Shown here: positions 27,201 through 40,220 of the stretch, piece after piece
Layout of the letters: each line of letters begins with the position of its first letter
Numbering within the stretch: position 1 is the stretch's first letter
Source: Cyanoderma ruficeps
Lineage: Eukaryota > Chordata > Aves > Passeriformes > Timaliidae
NCBI GenBank assembly: GCA_008694505.1
Contig: VZDJ01007748.1
Location: 32,746 to 96,745, forward strand
Length of the DNA stretch: 64,000 nucleotides
Direction of reading: 5' to 3'
Translations under genes and position numbers: made by a program
The notes under the pieces: model-generated
The model's input: only the letters and a program-made list of their open reading frames with translations
The model's database searches: none
Told to the model about the DNA's origin: nothing

Positions 27201-29692
27201 TGCAGGATTTTCTGAGTCTTCAGGGTATTAAGTACAATTTAAAACACCTAGGGGTGTTTTAAATTGTACTTAATACCCTAAAGGTATTAAGGGGGTTTAC
27301 CTTCCTCCTCTCTTTTGCCCTCTTCTTCCCTGATTCATCTAGTTAAATCAATCTCTATATTAGGAAGATATATTCCAGCCCATAGGACTCTACCTGAGTG
27401 AGGTTTTTCATTTCATTCACCCTGTAAAACTTCTCCTGGATTTCAACTCTTATTAGGAACCCCATCTCCCTGTCTCTGTATGCTTTTATGTGCTCTGGAT
27501 GCCTTTTCTTCTCTTCTTAAACTTTTTGTGTATTAGCCAAAGCCATAATTCTTATGAAGGTGTCTATACGAATGAAAATGCTACAAGGAAAATACATCCT
27601 TAATTTAATAATATCGAGTCAGGGAAATAGAAGAAGGTTATATATCCCAGAAGGGATTTCTGACTCCACAGACTAGGAGAACAGCCTGTGGGAGCACCAA
27701 GCACTCTCTGCTGTGGCCTCTCTGCTGTAAGTGTGGTCTCTGAAAGCAACCTGCTGAATCCTGAAGAGCTCCTGCTGTGACAAGGTTTTTCTGTTAGGAA
27801 ACACAAACTGGTTAAACTCCTTCTGGGTTTCTAATCCTCACTTAGGAATAATTCCAGAATATAATGTCTGAAATGATGTTTTGAGTCTTGAGGCATCTTT
27901 CTTCACTGACCCCTCTTCAAGACAGATTTTAGGATTGAAAATGCATCACTAAAAAGAATGAGCAGATTTGGGATTTCTCCTGAAGAAAGATGATATCCCT
28001 TAATTAATTGCTATGTGGAAAAGCATGCTTCTTGTTCTGTGGGTGCACGTCTCACACACCAGAGTGGAGGCACATGCTTGTATATGTCTAAATCAAGTTT
28101 TTGTGCGTGACCTCTCACAAGCTGATTGCTTTCTGTGTCCCTCTGATCTGGAAAAAATAGCTGGTATGATAGACTGTAGGTTCAGAATTGGAGTACTGAA
28201 TGTAAAACTTCTTTCTTTTTTTATCTTCTGTGAAAAAATTTGCCTTGCTTGGCTTTTCTGTGTGCTGGTGTATCTTAAATAGTAATAATGGAGAACAGGC
28301 AGGATTTTTTTTAAGATGAAGTTTAATTTGCTACTTTCAGGGTATGAGGCACCATCCATTGTTGGAGCCCTCATGTCCTTCTAGACCAGGAGTAAATGAC
28401 ACCTAGAACTCACACAGGTGTTTTTTGGCAGCAGCTGACTTACAAACAGGAATGTGTGTTGCAGCTGAGTTTGAGGCCTGATATTCTGACCTGATACAGA
28501 GGAAACCTGGCTGTGACTTCCCAGTGAGAGGGAAGTAGTAGGAATTAAAATGGCATTCAGATGTGAATTTCTTTGAGGTGGATAATAAATTAGGATCCCG
28601 GGATTTGTGTGGAAACTGGAAGTACAAAAAAAGCTGCTATAAAAATGTAATTATTTGTTTTTATTAACAAAGCCGTATACTTTTATTTATGAATAGAAGA
28701 TACAAAGTATTCTAGCTAAAACATCAATGTTAAAGCAACACTATGCTTTATACTGGACTCCTGTTCACCCACCTCCATGTACACACACACACACATACAG
28801 AGAATGTGCCATCAAGATAAAAAATTTGGATTCCTAAATAAACTTTAAAGTCTCAGCTTGATATGCAGAAATCCTTGAAGGTATAAGATATGTGCTCTTC
28901 TTTGCTGAAGACTGTGACACTGTGAAATGTTTGTTGAAACTACTGGGACAAACTCTACTCTCAAACCAACAAGTTGCTTAGCAGTGAGTCACAGAATCAC
29001 AGAAGCTTTCTGCTTCTGTGCAGGAGAGCAGGAACTTGATACGGCTTCATGAGCTAAAGGGGTTCAATTCAAAATTCATCTTTGCAAAATTTCATCTATG
29101 TTGTAACTAGTAACCATGGACTTACAGCCATTTCCTCTTGGCAAGTGTGATTTGTGTGGCTTAAAACAGAATAATCTATTTGTTATACACATTTCTACAA
29201 GAAGGAGTCTGAGTGAACATTTTGATGCTTAGGGTGGAGCTTGGTGATTTGCTGTGTGAATAATATAAATATACTTTTAAAATACTCCCAGACTTAATGT
29301 ATTTAATATTCTTTATCAGTATCAAACTCTGAGTCCCCTCACTCTCCCTTGCTCAAAAAGGTTTGCAACTCAATCTGCTCCAAAACTTGCATTTCTTCCG
29401 GCACCTGAAAAGTGACATTTTACAGTATAATTGCCAGGGTTGTGAATGTTACATGAAATGCACCCATCATATCCTATCTTTCCACCCTAGTGTTTTGATG
29501 TGTTTATCATGTGTTTATCATTAAGTCTTTTTCAAGTCCCAGGTACTTTTTGTTTTGTACCCATGAGCTTGTGGTTTGCTGCCTTGCTGTACATTTTTTC
29601 CATTCTTCCCAAGGCAAAGGCATGAATATTTTTAAGAACTGAAGTTGTTAGAGTCTTCTTCCCTTTTTTTTTTTGTTGTTGTTGTTGTTCTT
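24201..29692. other. Non-coding DNA with low-complexity tracts
   Basis: No exon is recognised. Purine-rich tracts occur at about 24,765-24,802 and 25,935-25,978, a short CA repeat at about 28,785-28,797, and a perfect palindrome at 27,222-27,279 (listed separately). It ends in a GTT repeat that runs into an assembly gap. Confidence 0.55.
27222..27279. repeat. Perfect inverted repeat, 27-bp arms, 4-bp loop
   Basis: The left arm 27,222-27,248 begins AGGGTATTAAGTAC and ends AAAACACC. The right arm 27,253-27,279 is its exact reverse complement, and the loop is TAGG. A partial third copy (AAGGTATTAAGG) follows at about 27,280-27,291. No terminator or transposon context is seen. An imperfect smaller hairpin of the same kind lies at 36,250-36,282. 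Confidence 0.95.
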
Positions 29693-29745
29693 NNNNNNNN
29701 NNNNNNNNNNNNNNNNNNNNNNNNNNNNNNNNNNNNNNNNNNNNN
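29693..29745. other. Assembly gap (53 N)
   Basis: A run of 53 N directly follows a poly-T and (GTT)n stretch, so a simple repeat probably stopped the assembly. The true length is unknown. Confidence 0.99.
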
Positions 29746-32700
29746 TTGGTTTTTGTCCTCTAGGGGTTTAGAGAATGACACGAGGATTTTTTACTTGCTT
29801 ATTTTATTGTTTTGGTAAGGAACTGGTCAAATATTTTTAAGAAGAAAACCAAATCAAGAAACCAAGGCTTTCTTCACTGACAGCAAAAATCCACCATGGT
29901 TGCAGACATACCTATAAAATTATCACAACACTTTAAAACATCACATTTAATTATCAAAATGGTGGTTTTCTGCTCCTTCCATGCAATATTAGAAGGTTCT
30001 CAATTTGTCCATTGATCATCTTTGGTGTTCTGCTGAGACCTAGGGCTTCAGGGTTACAGCTCCAACCACCATTCTCACCCAGATTCTGCTTTTTACGCTA
30101 ATTATTACACTCTGGTAGATAGATGTGCTGACAGGGAGAGCAGTCTGCTAGTTTGGTAATCAGCAAATGTGATAGCTATAGCTGGTCTCTAGCTGCACAG
30201 GAAACTTGACTAAACAGAGACCAACTTGACCAGCCTAGCTCCTTAGACAATAGAAGTAAACAAATTCCCAGGCCTGTCAGTGATAGGTCAGATTCAAACT
30301 CAAAGAGAGGACCCCAGCCAATCCCTTTGAACCATGAATGCACCCATATCATTGGCCAGTGAGCTGGGCAGAGTGAAGATCCTTGACCAACCATGTCTGT
30401 AAGAGCGGGAAATTTGAAGCCCCTATTAAAAAGGGAACCCAGTGATAACTTGGGCTGCTGCAGCATGCTCTCAGTGTGTTTGTTCTTGTTGTGTTCCTGT
30501 GTCCATCATCAGTGACAAGCAAAAGATGCCCATTAGGGCATCTCTGGTAAAACAAGAGGGTTTTGGCTTTAAAACGGCATTGTGCTTGCTAGCGTTACCA
30601 CAAAAAATATTTAAAAGTGTAAAAGCTCTGCACCAACATGGACAGTACAAAGTTGCTGCAAAAAGTAAAGCTTTACAGTGCACTTTTACTTAAAGCCAGA
30701 GCCGGAGCTGTAAAAAAATAATATGTTTTCTGGCTTGCCATTCTATACCATCGTGTTAATGGAGTCTTACAGGCAAAGTCAATTAGGGATTAGGCTTGGG
30801 ACAGGATGCAGGAGCCTCTTGATCCATTGCTCAAGTTGAAGCAGTGAAAAACATGAAAAACTGAGCAGGAGCAAGTGGACTTGGGTCTCACAGCCCCAGT
30901 GATGCTTAGTCCAGCAATTGTGAGGGAATGTTTGTACATGTTTGTCATAAGCAAAAGAGATGCAGTTACCTTAGGCTTTCAATCTATTGTCAGGATTGAG
31001 GTGAAGCCCTGGGGCTCCCACCTCACAGCCAGATTTTAACCCTCTGCATGATGGTGGTATTTTTGTACGATGCAGCATGTCAAGCTGGGCATGAGAGCAA
31101 GAATGGGTTTAGTTCCTGATGAATCTCTTTACTTTGGTGCTGTCATAGGTGGGATAAGATTCTGAGGGAGCTTTCATCCTGATGAAAGTATTTCAAGGCC
31201 CAACAATTAATGCCTCATGTAATTGCAGGAGCACCTTATCAGAACACCATTCCAGAAAATACATGGGAAGAAGAGAAAATGGTGTAGCAGAAAATAAAAT
31301 GTGTTTATTCTTCAGGCTCAAGTGATTACTTTAATTCATGATGATTGATAACTTCAGTAATATTTTAACAGCCTATCGTACAAACCATGCTTTCTTCCCA
31401 TTTTTTACCTTGGTTTGGTGTAATAATTTTTCATGGAGAGGCCAAAGGAAATATATAGAGAGTATTTGTCAAGGTCAGTAGAATACTTCCTTCCAAATGA
31501 GCCTGTTCACAGGCCTTGCATTTCTTTTGTGTTGTCTACTTAGAGAGGCCTTGGGAAGTAAAAGGACTTTGGAATCAGTATACTTCAGCAAAAGCTTAAT
31601 CTTGTTAGCTGAGTTGTACACTTTTGTCCAATAACAAAGATCACTTTTGGAGAGGTAATGTAAACAGCCTTGAGGGCTTATTTTGTTCTTGGGGTTTTTT
31701 GGGGGGTTTTTTTGTTGTTGTTGTTGTTTGCTTATTTTGTTTTAGTTTGTTTTGTTTTGTGGGTTTTTTTCCTTCTTCTTCTTCTGGGGGTCTGCGGGAA
31801 ATGTAACAAAATTAAAAAATATAGAAAGTAAAATTGATGCAAAAACAGTTACTGCAGGAAAAAAGTTATGGTACATTATTTATCTCATGAGTTATTGTAA
31901 GAAACAATTACTGGCCCATGAAAAGAAATGCTTCCCAACCAAAAATGGGGAATAATTAACATTTTTCCCTGCATGGTTACAGATAACTTATCAAAGTGAA
32001 AACACAAGGGAAATTGCTTTTTTTAATTATCATATTTTAATGTGACTTTATGAACCAGGTGTCCTTCAGATTTCCTGCCAGATTCAACCATCACTGTAAG
32101 AGTTAGCTATTTTTAACCTTCTTCTCCCAAAATTAGGAAAGGGAGACAGGAAGGAACACTGGAGGTGTGAGAACTTTAGAAGGAGAAGCCAATCACCAAG
32201 ATGCTGAGAACGCTTTACTAAGACTTCACAGAAATTAGGATTAAACGTATGTTTTGTTCTGTCATGGTCTCAGCATAACTTTTTTCCCCCCTGTTCCCTT
32301 AAAAGAGTAATTTGCTTAGATATCAGTTGTATTTGGTCAGAGGCCATGGCTGCTAACGCCGGGAATGCTGACTGGTGCTAAGAAGGTTGCAGGGCACCAC
32401 CTGCCGGGGGCTGGAAAAGTAGCCACTGCACCCAGGGCTCCACAGCACTCTGATCACACAGCTCAGTTACATCTCATTCAAACCTTCCTCTCCCGAAACT
32501 AGAAGAAAGGAGGTTTTGGTGATAGTGACCATTTGTCTAGCACAAGATCACTTGAGCACAGACCATACTGCTGCTTATAGAGATGAGATACTTCCATGTG
32601 TTGAAGATGTTTCTCTGATACTCATCTTGAAGAATCATCTTGTTAATATGATGGGGGGATCAGGAGTAGCAACAAGGCTGCAGTTCATTTGGCAGGTTCT

Positions 32701-35700
32701 GAGGACACCATCCACCACCCTGAGCTCTGATCAAGTAGTGCAGGAATGGCAGGCTGATTCAGCAACACATTTACTTTATGGCCATAAAAAGTTATTGATA
32801 ATGGATGACTAACTTTATTAATAATGGAAACCATGAAGAAAATTCACAATCCAAGCAAATAGAAGTCTGCCACTTTTCTGTGAAGTTCTGCTTTTAATGG
32901 AAGTGTAGAATTTCAGACTGCAGATGTCAGATTATTATAAAGACAGTGTTTCTCCTGGTACACAGTTAATAGTGATCCAGTGGCCAACTCTCCTGAGAAG
33001 CCCAAGAGTTTGGAAATAATATCCTGTGTCCTGTTAGACTAAGGCCACACATCTGAATGGCCCATAAATCCTATTAATGTTAGTGTTGGGAGTGGTGTGC
33101 ATGCACCAATGTGCTTGTTCTCCAAGGATGTCTATAGGGACATGTCTACTCCTATAGCTGCTCTTAGTCTTTTAAGAATGACTGAATGAATTTGACCTGT
33201 CCTCAGCATTTCTAAAAATACATTTCTGCTACAGGAATTGTTTTATTTAACACTGTCTGAAGGATAATACATGCTCGTTCAAAGTATTTCTCTGAAGATG
33301 TTTCCCCTCCACCTATTCTTCTGACATATTTTAGATTACGCTGTAGTACCCTGACCTCCAACTTTTCTGACTTCTATAATTACATGATGTTATCTAACAG
33401 GGTGATGATATGCAGGATCTCATCCTGAATGAAATGCAGTTTGGACTCTGCTCTATTCTACTCTTACTCAAAGCGGGACTGCTGTTAATGTTTTTTTTAA
33501 GGAATATATTTATTTGCAAATGCTTGTGCTCATCAGCATAGTCCTGTTCTGCCTGGCAGAAGGCATGTAAAATAAATACTGAAGGAATTTCAGATTTATC
33601 TGACAAGAAAGTGGTGCAATATCAATGAAATCTGTGCAACCAATATCCTTCAGGATTGTATATCTCAATGGAAACAGTCAAACTCTAAAAAAAGAGATCA
33701 CGGGCTGCATCTTGTGCTCCTTTTGCAATGTCATGGAGCATAGGAAAGGTTCAGAAACATCTGAAACATGATGATTCACTTCAAATATCTGACAGACACC
33801 AAATCCATTGACACTTTTGATGTCTTGCACTTAATCCCTTTTATAAACAGTAACTCTTCTATCTGCATTGGGTGCGGTACTTTGAAGAAACTTGAGTAAT
33901 TAGGACTCTGCTTCCGCAGGTCAACCACACTTATAAATAAGAGTAACAGAAGGAAATGGAGCCTACAGAATAGATTAAACTTTTAAAATTATACTGAAGT
34001 CTGCCTAAATTACTCTTGCTCTTGAAGCAATCACATTCTCACATCCCTCACACTCATGATTAGTTGGCATTAAAATTGCACATGAAATGGCTGTGCTTGT
34101 AGGGAAGGATACTTCTCTCTTTGAAATATTTCAGTTTCTTCATTCACTGTGATGAGCAGCTGCTTCCAAGCTGTCTGCAGTCATTCTTCACAGTCAGTCA
34201 TAACAGTTGTCTTATAATATCTGCATAATGTAAGGTTTTCATTTTTATTCTACATTCACCTCAATCATAGTTTGCTTGAATTTGAGAAGTGCATCCTGAT
34301 GGGATTTAAGTAAGTCCCAGGAAATTTAATATTTTATTAGCTGATGGCATCCAGACTACTGTAAATATGATACAGAGGAAGTGTTTGCTTTTGTTTGTTT
34401 TGATGTAGCCTTTGTTTTGTCACTGATTTTTTTAATGGAAAGTACAAGCAGCAACCACTGAGGAAGGGTCTAAGGCAAGTTCAAAAACACAGTGAACACT
34501 TAGAAAGCCCCCCCGCCCCGCCCTGTATTGCAATACTGTTTGAGCTGCTCCCCAAAAGCTGTGGATTCAAATATCTGAATTACCTTCAAAACAGGTTGGG
34601 TCTTGGGTGTTTGCTTTCCTGTATGTTTAGCCTAAAGTTGAAATTTAAATATTGTCCTGGACCTAAAGGCCTAAGTTTCACCTTAAGAAGAAACTTGTAA
34701 GATTAATTTCCTTGGAGGAGACCAAATCAGTGTCTTCTACTGCTCCAGTCACCTACAAGAAAAGCATAATAAGCAAACTTATGTAGGATTCTTGGGTTTA
34801 TTCTTTGGTAATTTACACTAAGAAGACTTCTGAACTGTACAAAAGATTGACTTCTGAGATGGTGAATGTGCTTCTGAAATGCAGGCATTTGCATGTGGTT
34901 CTGCAAATGATAAAGAATTTTTTGGAACTGTTTACTGATTATTGCAATTGTGCATGCAATAATTAGGTCATTAGATAATAAGATAATTAAGCCTTGATTA
35001 GATAATGAAACATAGCTGCCTGTAAGTCTATTCCAGCACACATTACTATTAAGAAAGAAATTAGCATTAAAATGATGGATTAATCACAAGATTTCCACTC
35101 CATAAAGTTTTGCAGATTTACATGCATTCTTCAAGAAACCATAAACCTAAATGTAGCATAATAGTAAAATACTTTTGAAACAGATTATCAGTCATAAAGG
35201 GATTACTCTCTTTCTTAAAATTAGATGTACAAATACTCCACAACTTCTCAAAAGGAGTAGGGATCCATGGGCCTACAATGTAGTTTGGAACTAGAGCCTC
35301 TGACAGTGTTCTACATTTTTATTTTTATTCCTTAACCTGCTGTAGAAAAATATCAGATTGCTGACAAAGAGAAGTCTGACTCAAATAAAATTCATCCTGG
35401 TCCTGTAATAGAAGACTGATTGAAGTTTTCTCTTTGATTGTTCTCATATTTACTGTGTTGTGAAAGACAGTATAGTCCTGTTAGCAAATCATGAGAACTA
35501 CTCAGTCTGATAAATGCAGTATTTTACATTTGTGCTGTGAAAGTCCACTACAAACATACCAGATGACAGTAAAACAATAATGAAAAAGGAGAGGAAAAAA
35601 AAACACCCTAAAACAGCACAAGAACCCTCTCTAAACTAAACTACTCCTGCTTTCATTAACTTGAGCTCTTCTGCAGTTTTTTCATCTTTTGATTTCAAAC

Positions 35701-36480
35701 TCCACATGATATGTCAGTTGATACCATCTTAGTACTAACTCTGCTGTAATACAGCCTCTGTTCAAATCTCTTCCATCTGATTACTGGTAAATAGCAGAGC
35801 CTTTCACTAATTTACTCTAACCTGGTACAAACAAGGTATTCATTAACTTTCCTTAAGAAATAATGAGTGAGTAAATTGCCCCTGTGTTTGAGTCTAGATG
35901 GTGGTTGGTACACAGACTAATGGACACCTCTCTTATACTCCCTATCGATTCCAGAAAACTGTAAATGATTTTATTTTTTTTATCATCTGTGGGCATGAAA
36001 TGGATTATCTTCTGTGGAAATGAATGGAAGAGTTGCATTTAATTGATGGCACAATGTTTATTTTTAATAGGAGAAGATTTGTGCCCCTTCTGCATTCCTG
36101 ATACAGCACCTGCTGTTAAGGAGTGCTTTGTTCTTCATTCCACTTGAAGAAGTTCTAGATATGGAACAGCAAACTGCTTGCGAAATTCTTCTTTGTGGTC
36201 CAAAATCAGTGCAAAATACTACTTTTTTGTAGACTGCTCCTAAAAGTCACTTTTTTAGTGATTTAGACATCACTAAAAAAAGCCTGGCTAAGTTCTATGC
36301 TAAGTGAGAGCTTATTGTCTCAGAATGAGACAGTTTTGCTTCTTAAAGAAGCATCCCAATTTCAGTTTTAATATGAGGCTTTTTCTGCTTACTTTAGGTT
36401 TTTATTCTTATTTTTCTGGCTCTATATCACCACTTGCTTATCAACAGAGCACATTACTCAGCCCTGCCATTTGCTTTGTG
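29746..36480. other. Non-coding DNA
   Basis: No gene is recognised. At about 30,300-30,480 there is a promoter-like arrangement (CCAAT-type motifs near 30,318 and 30,352, TATTAAAAAGGG near 30,423, then a small hairpin AGATGCCC/GGGCATCT), which may be an unrecognised LTR (see findings). T/G-rich low complexity lies at 31,690-31,790. The TCGGTA at 36,481-36,486 is the target duplication of the next LTR. Confidence 0.5.
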
Positions 36481-36486
36481 TCGGTA

Positions 36487-36830
36487 TGTAGCAACATGGA
36501 ACAAAGAGATACAGCCCCCTTATGCATGTGAAAGAAACCTCTTTATTGTAGAAGGCACTCCCCTTTTATACTTTTAGTTTCCACCATACATAACCAAAAC
36601 TTAACACAAGAAGGGTACCCATTGGCTGCTCAGCTGCAGTGCTGCTGTCCACGCATTCTGTCACCCAGTCACCTTCCTGCTCACATGCTGTCCACGTGTT
36701 TCTCCTCAGAACTGCCTCTCACCCCCCAGCCAGCATCCAGCCATCCAGAGCCTGTAGCTATCCCTCCTACAGGGCTTCCTGACATGCATAAGCTTTAATA
36801 ACTTTAACATTCACAACCCCATATCTCACA
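36487..36830 (-). mobile_element. Solo LTR, ERVK-like, 344 bp
   Basis: On the plus strand it runs TGTAGCAACATGG to ATATCTCACA, with a perfect 6-bp target duplication TCGGTA at 36,481-36,486 and 36,831-36,836. On the minus strand it has a TATA box (TATAAAA at 36,564-36,570) and AATAAA at 36,542-36,547 in the expected order. A 6-bp duplication is typical of class II (ERVK) integrases. No internal sequence remains. Confidence 0.93.
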
Positions 36831-36836
36831 TCGGTA

Positions 36837-37679
36837 CCCAAAAAAAAAAACAAAAAAACTTACATATCTATTTTGGTTATACAGTGAAAGTGTATAAAAA
36901 TCACAGAATGTAAATATAACATGACTTAAAAAAAGAAAATCTGGTTTAGTCTCCTTGCTTTGCTTGCTTTTCCAGCATGTTTTGTGGTTTTGTGTTTGCT
37001 GGTGCAGCAGGCTACTGATGGACATAGCATGGTCTGCTTATTTGCAAGGTTTTCTTTTCTTTAAAACATGATAATGTATCCTTTGTACCCGAAAATCTTC
37101 CTATTTTAACATCCAATTTTGAATTTTCATTATTCACCAGTCAGCAGGTGCTGAGTGATTGTGTTGTGTATCACTTGTGGATTTGGGGTTTTATTTCTTT
37201 CTTTTTGTTGTCTTTTTTTTTCGTTACATGATATTGGTGCTCTTGTTGGTTCATTTTCTTTCCATTATTAAGCTGTTAAACTTTTTTTATCTCAACCCAC
37301 AGAATTTCTCTTTTTTCCAGTTCTCCTTCTTAACCCAAGGGCAGATATGCATGTGCATGAGCATGCTAAGTTTCTGGCTGAAGTTAAACCACAACAATAT
37401 TATAAAGGATTGTTCTATCTTTTTTATCTCCTATAAAGTTATTTTCAGATTATGCATACTTTTCTTTTGCTGTATGAAGCTTATTTTGTGCTTAATCAGC
37501 AAATGATGAAGCTACTAAGCATTACTAAGATAATTATTCTGCATTACACTTGCTATAAAATTTTGCAGGAGTTTTATTTATATTATTCTCATAATCAGAA
37601 GATTCTTCTACTTCTATCTCCGGACTGCTGTTACAAGAGAACTAGCCAATTTAGAGAGATTACAATTCCTTTTTCATGG
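36837..37679. other. T-rich non-coding DNA
   Basis: AT-rich interval with poly-T stretches and no gene recognised. The TCATGG at 37,674-37,679 is the left target duplication of the next LTR. Confidence 0.5.
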
Positions 37680-37949
37680 TGTGGTTAGACAGGGAAGACC
37701 GTGTGGAAGATCACCGCGATGTATGGGAAAGATAGGGCTCCTCCCCTCCCAGTCCAGTTAACCAATAGGTGTTTAGTGATGATGTAAGTAGGTGGGCCAG
37801 ACTGTGGTCATAGAGTGCCACAGAAAGAGGAAATAAACGCCATTGCACCATCCATCCCATTGATGTCTGTGAGTGACTGCCCCGAGTGGCATGTAAGGGT
37901 AGCCACCGTGTCTTTCCTGAACCAGGTCACCTGCCTCAAGGAGACAACA
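37680..37949 (+). mobile_element. Solo LTR, short ERVK-like family, copy 1
   Basis: A 270-bp LTR starting TGTGGTTAGACAGG and ending GAGACAACA, with a perfect 6-bp duplication TCATGG at 37,674-37,679 and 37,950-37,955. AATAAA lies at 37,832-37,837. A second copy of the family sits at 56.5 kb inside the provirus leader. Confidence 0.93.
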
Positions 37950-37955
37950 TCATGG

Positions 37956-38195
37956 TATCTGAAGTGCTTTTCTTGCTAGGACAAATGATACTTAACAACA
38001 ACAGAAAGGAAAGACTTAGTGAAACTGGTTTCCGTTGACACATTTTTTCACAACTGTATTCTCTTTGTCTCCTAGTACCTAGTCCACGGCACCTAGATCA
38101 AGGGCAGTGCTGGAAACTACTCACAGAATTACTGATGTTTACCTTAATTTACCTACTTAATTGTAAATCTCAGATTGAGAAGTCACAAGCCCATA
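37956..38195. other. Non-coding spacer
   Basis: Nothing recognised. Confidence 0.4.
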
Positions 38196-38460
38196 AATCC
38201 ATAGAATGCCTGAGGTTGGAAGGAATATCTGGAAGCCACCTGGTTCAACCCAGGACCAAGCCAAGTCAACCAAAGTCACCTGTGGGAGGCTGCCTTTGAC
38301 CACATTTAGATGGCTTTTGAATAACTCCAAATATTGAAGGTTTCACATCCTCGCTGGGTGATCTGTGCCAGTGCTTGGTCACCTGAACAGTGAAAAAGGT
38401 TTTCCTGATGTTCAGACAACACCACCTGTGCTTCAGCTTGTGCTCAGACCTTTCATTCAC
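38196..38460 (-). mobile_element. CR1 LINE fragment
   Basis: On the plus strand it begins ATCCATAGAATG, continues with GAGGTTGGAAGGAATA, and includes TGGGTGATCTGTGCCAGTGC and AAAAAGGTTTTCCTGATGTT. These are the reverse complement of the 3' part of a CR1 element. It is 5' truncated with no coding capacity. Confidence 0.75.
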
Positions 38461-39977
38461 ATTTGCTTTCCCACAGTCTTGAATCAGAATGGAACTGTAA
38501 TTGAAAGCACTATCTTGTTTAGACACTGTTCTAAACCAAGGAGAAGTAATGATGCTGCTGCTGATTTGACAGTTTTCTGCTCTTATCCTTGTCTCTGTAT
38601 ATCCAAATTCAAAAGTTTATTGGCTTACATTCTCTATTTCTGAATGCCACAAAATCATCCAGCTCTTTCTAGCCAGGAAAAAGCCTGGAAAGAGATTCCT
38701 TTCATGTTGAGAACCCAAAAAACTCAACTATAGAAAATGAAAATGTGAATTCCAGAAGAATTAATACTGTTTCCTTGTGCTCCTCCTATGCCCATCAGTA
38801 TGCTGTACAAATAGGGATGCATAGTGGTTAACCTGATTGCCTTTTCTGGCTTGGCAGCTCTGTATTTGTGAGCATAAACCAGATGTGTTCAGAGATGGTG
38901 TTGTACATTTCCTAAGAGCTTCCATTTTTTAAAAATCAAGATTTAGAAACACTAAAGTTGTAATGTAAAATGCCTTAAAGTAAAAGTTGGAGTTTTATGT
39001 CAGCTGCTTGCCCTATCTCAAGTCATTGAGAAAAGTGAAAGCACGCAAACAAAAAAATCCCCCCCAAAATGTCAAACCAAACAACCCCATCTCCCCCTCA
39101 AAAAACCCCAACAAGACTTCGGTGCATGAAAAGGACAAGAACAAGTTTCTCTTCTATCCCAAAGATAAACACTTATCATTAGCTGTGTTTAATCTCAATC
39201 ATTAAGCCCTGTTCACAGTATAGCAAAGCCTATGAGAGAGAGTTTTTTGCTTGATTTTGAAATGTCATTGTTTCTCAATCTGACACTTGAAAGAAAATTA
39301 TGCTGCTTTGCTGCTCAAGTGGCAGTGTAACTGGACAGCCTCTTCCAGTCCATTTACCACAGTGCTCTTTGTTCTCCTTTTGAGGTCAGCTTTGAGCAAT
39401 ACAAATTCTGACAATGCAAGCAACATTCAGAGGAGCAAAGAGCTTTGCATGAACAGAACTCTTGTGCTTTTGTTTGTTTGTTTGTTTTTAGTTCTGGTAC
39501 ATGCTGTTCTGTGCAGGAAGCCTTTCCTTCCAGGAGTTACTGAAAAGAAGAAAGCTGAAATAAACAGCCTTACACTTTGGGAGAGTCTTTCACAACAAGG
39601 TGCAGGAGAAATCAGAGAAGCTGAATGCTAAATAGAGCTGTGGTTTTGCCAAAAAGAGGAAAATGTGGTGAAAACAACAAAGACTTGGAAGTGCAGAAAA
39701 TGCAATTCTTAGGACAACTGATGGCAGTCAGATAACATTATGAAGCTTATTTCTGAGGTGTTGTCATTACAACTGCATGAGGAAAAAAGTTAGGACTAGA
39801 TATCAATCTTTGATGTACCAGCATTACTGCAGTTATGAGCAGTTGAGTTGAAATTGCTTCCAAGACTGCATGCAGGTTCACAGCACAGCACAAAAATAGA
39901 GAGCTGCCCTTGGTGAACTACAAGCTTGTGAAAGCCTGGATATTTCATTTACTTATGTTTTACTTGCATATAAGTAT
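38461..39977. other. Non-coding DNA
   Basis: No gene is recognised. The 114-codon plus frame at 39,287-39,631 has no motif and is treated as chance. Confidence 0.45.
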
Positions 39978-40203
39978 ATCAGGGTAGATATTAGGAAGAC
40001 GGTGGGGAGGCCCTGGTACGGGGTGCCCAGAGAGGCTGAGACTGCCCCTGGATCCCTGGAAGTGTCCAAGGTCAGGCTGGATGGGGCTTGGAGCAGCCTG
40101 GGATATTGGAAGGTCCTGCCCATGGCAGGGGGTGGAACTGGATGAACTTTAAGGTCAAAGTCTGTTAGACCATCCAGCCCAAACCATTCTTTAATTCTAT
40201 GAT
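39978..40203 (+). mobile_element. CR1 LINE 3' end
   Basis: Plus-strand CR1 tail: ATATTAGGAAGACGGTGGGG, then a CCCTGGATCCCTGGAAGTGTCC region, GGATGGGGCTTGGAGCAGCCT, TGCCCATGGCAGGGGGTGGA, and the terminal ATTCTATGAT. It is severely 5' truncated, as usual for CR1. Confidence 0.93.
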
Positions 40204-40220
40204 ATATATATATATATATA
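40202..40220. repeat. (TA)n microsatellite at the CR1 3' end
   Basis: About nine TA units follow the CR1 terminus directly. They probably expanded from the element's tail. Confidence 0.85.
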
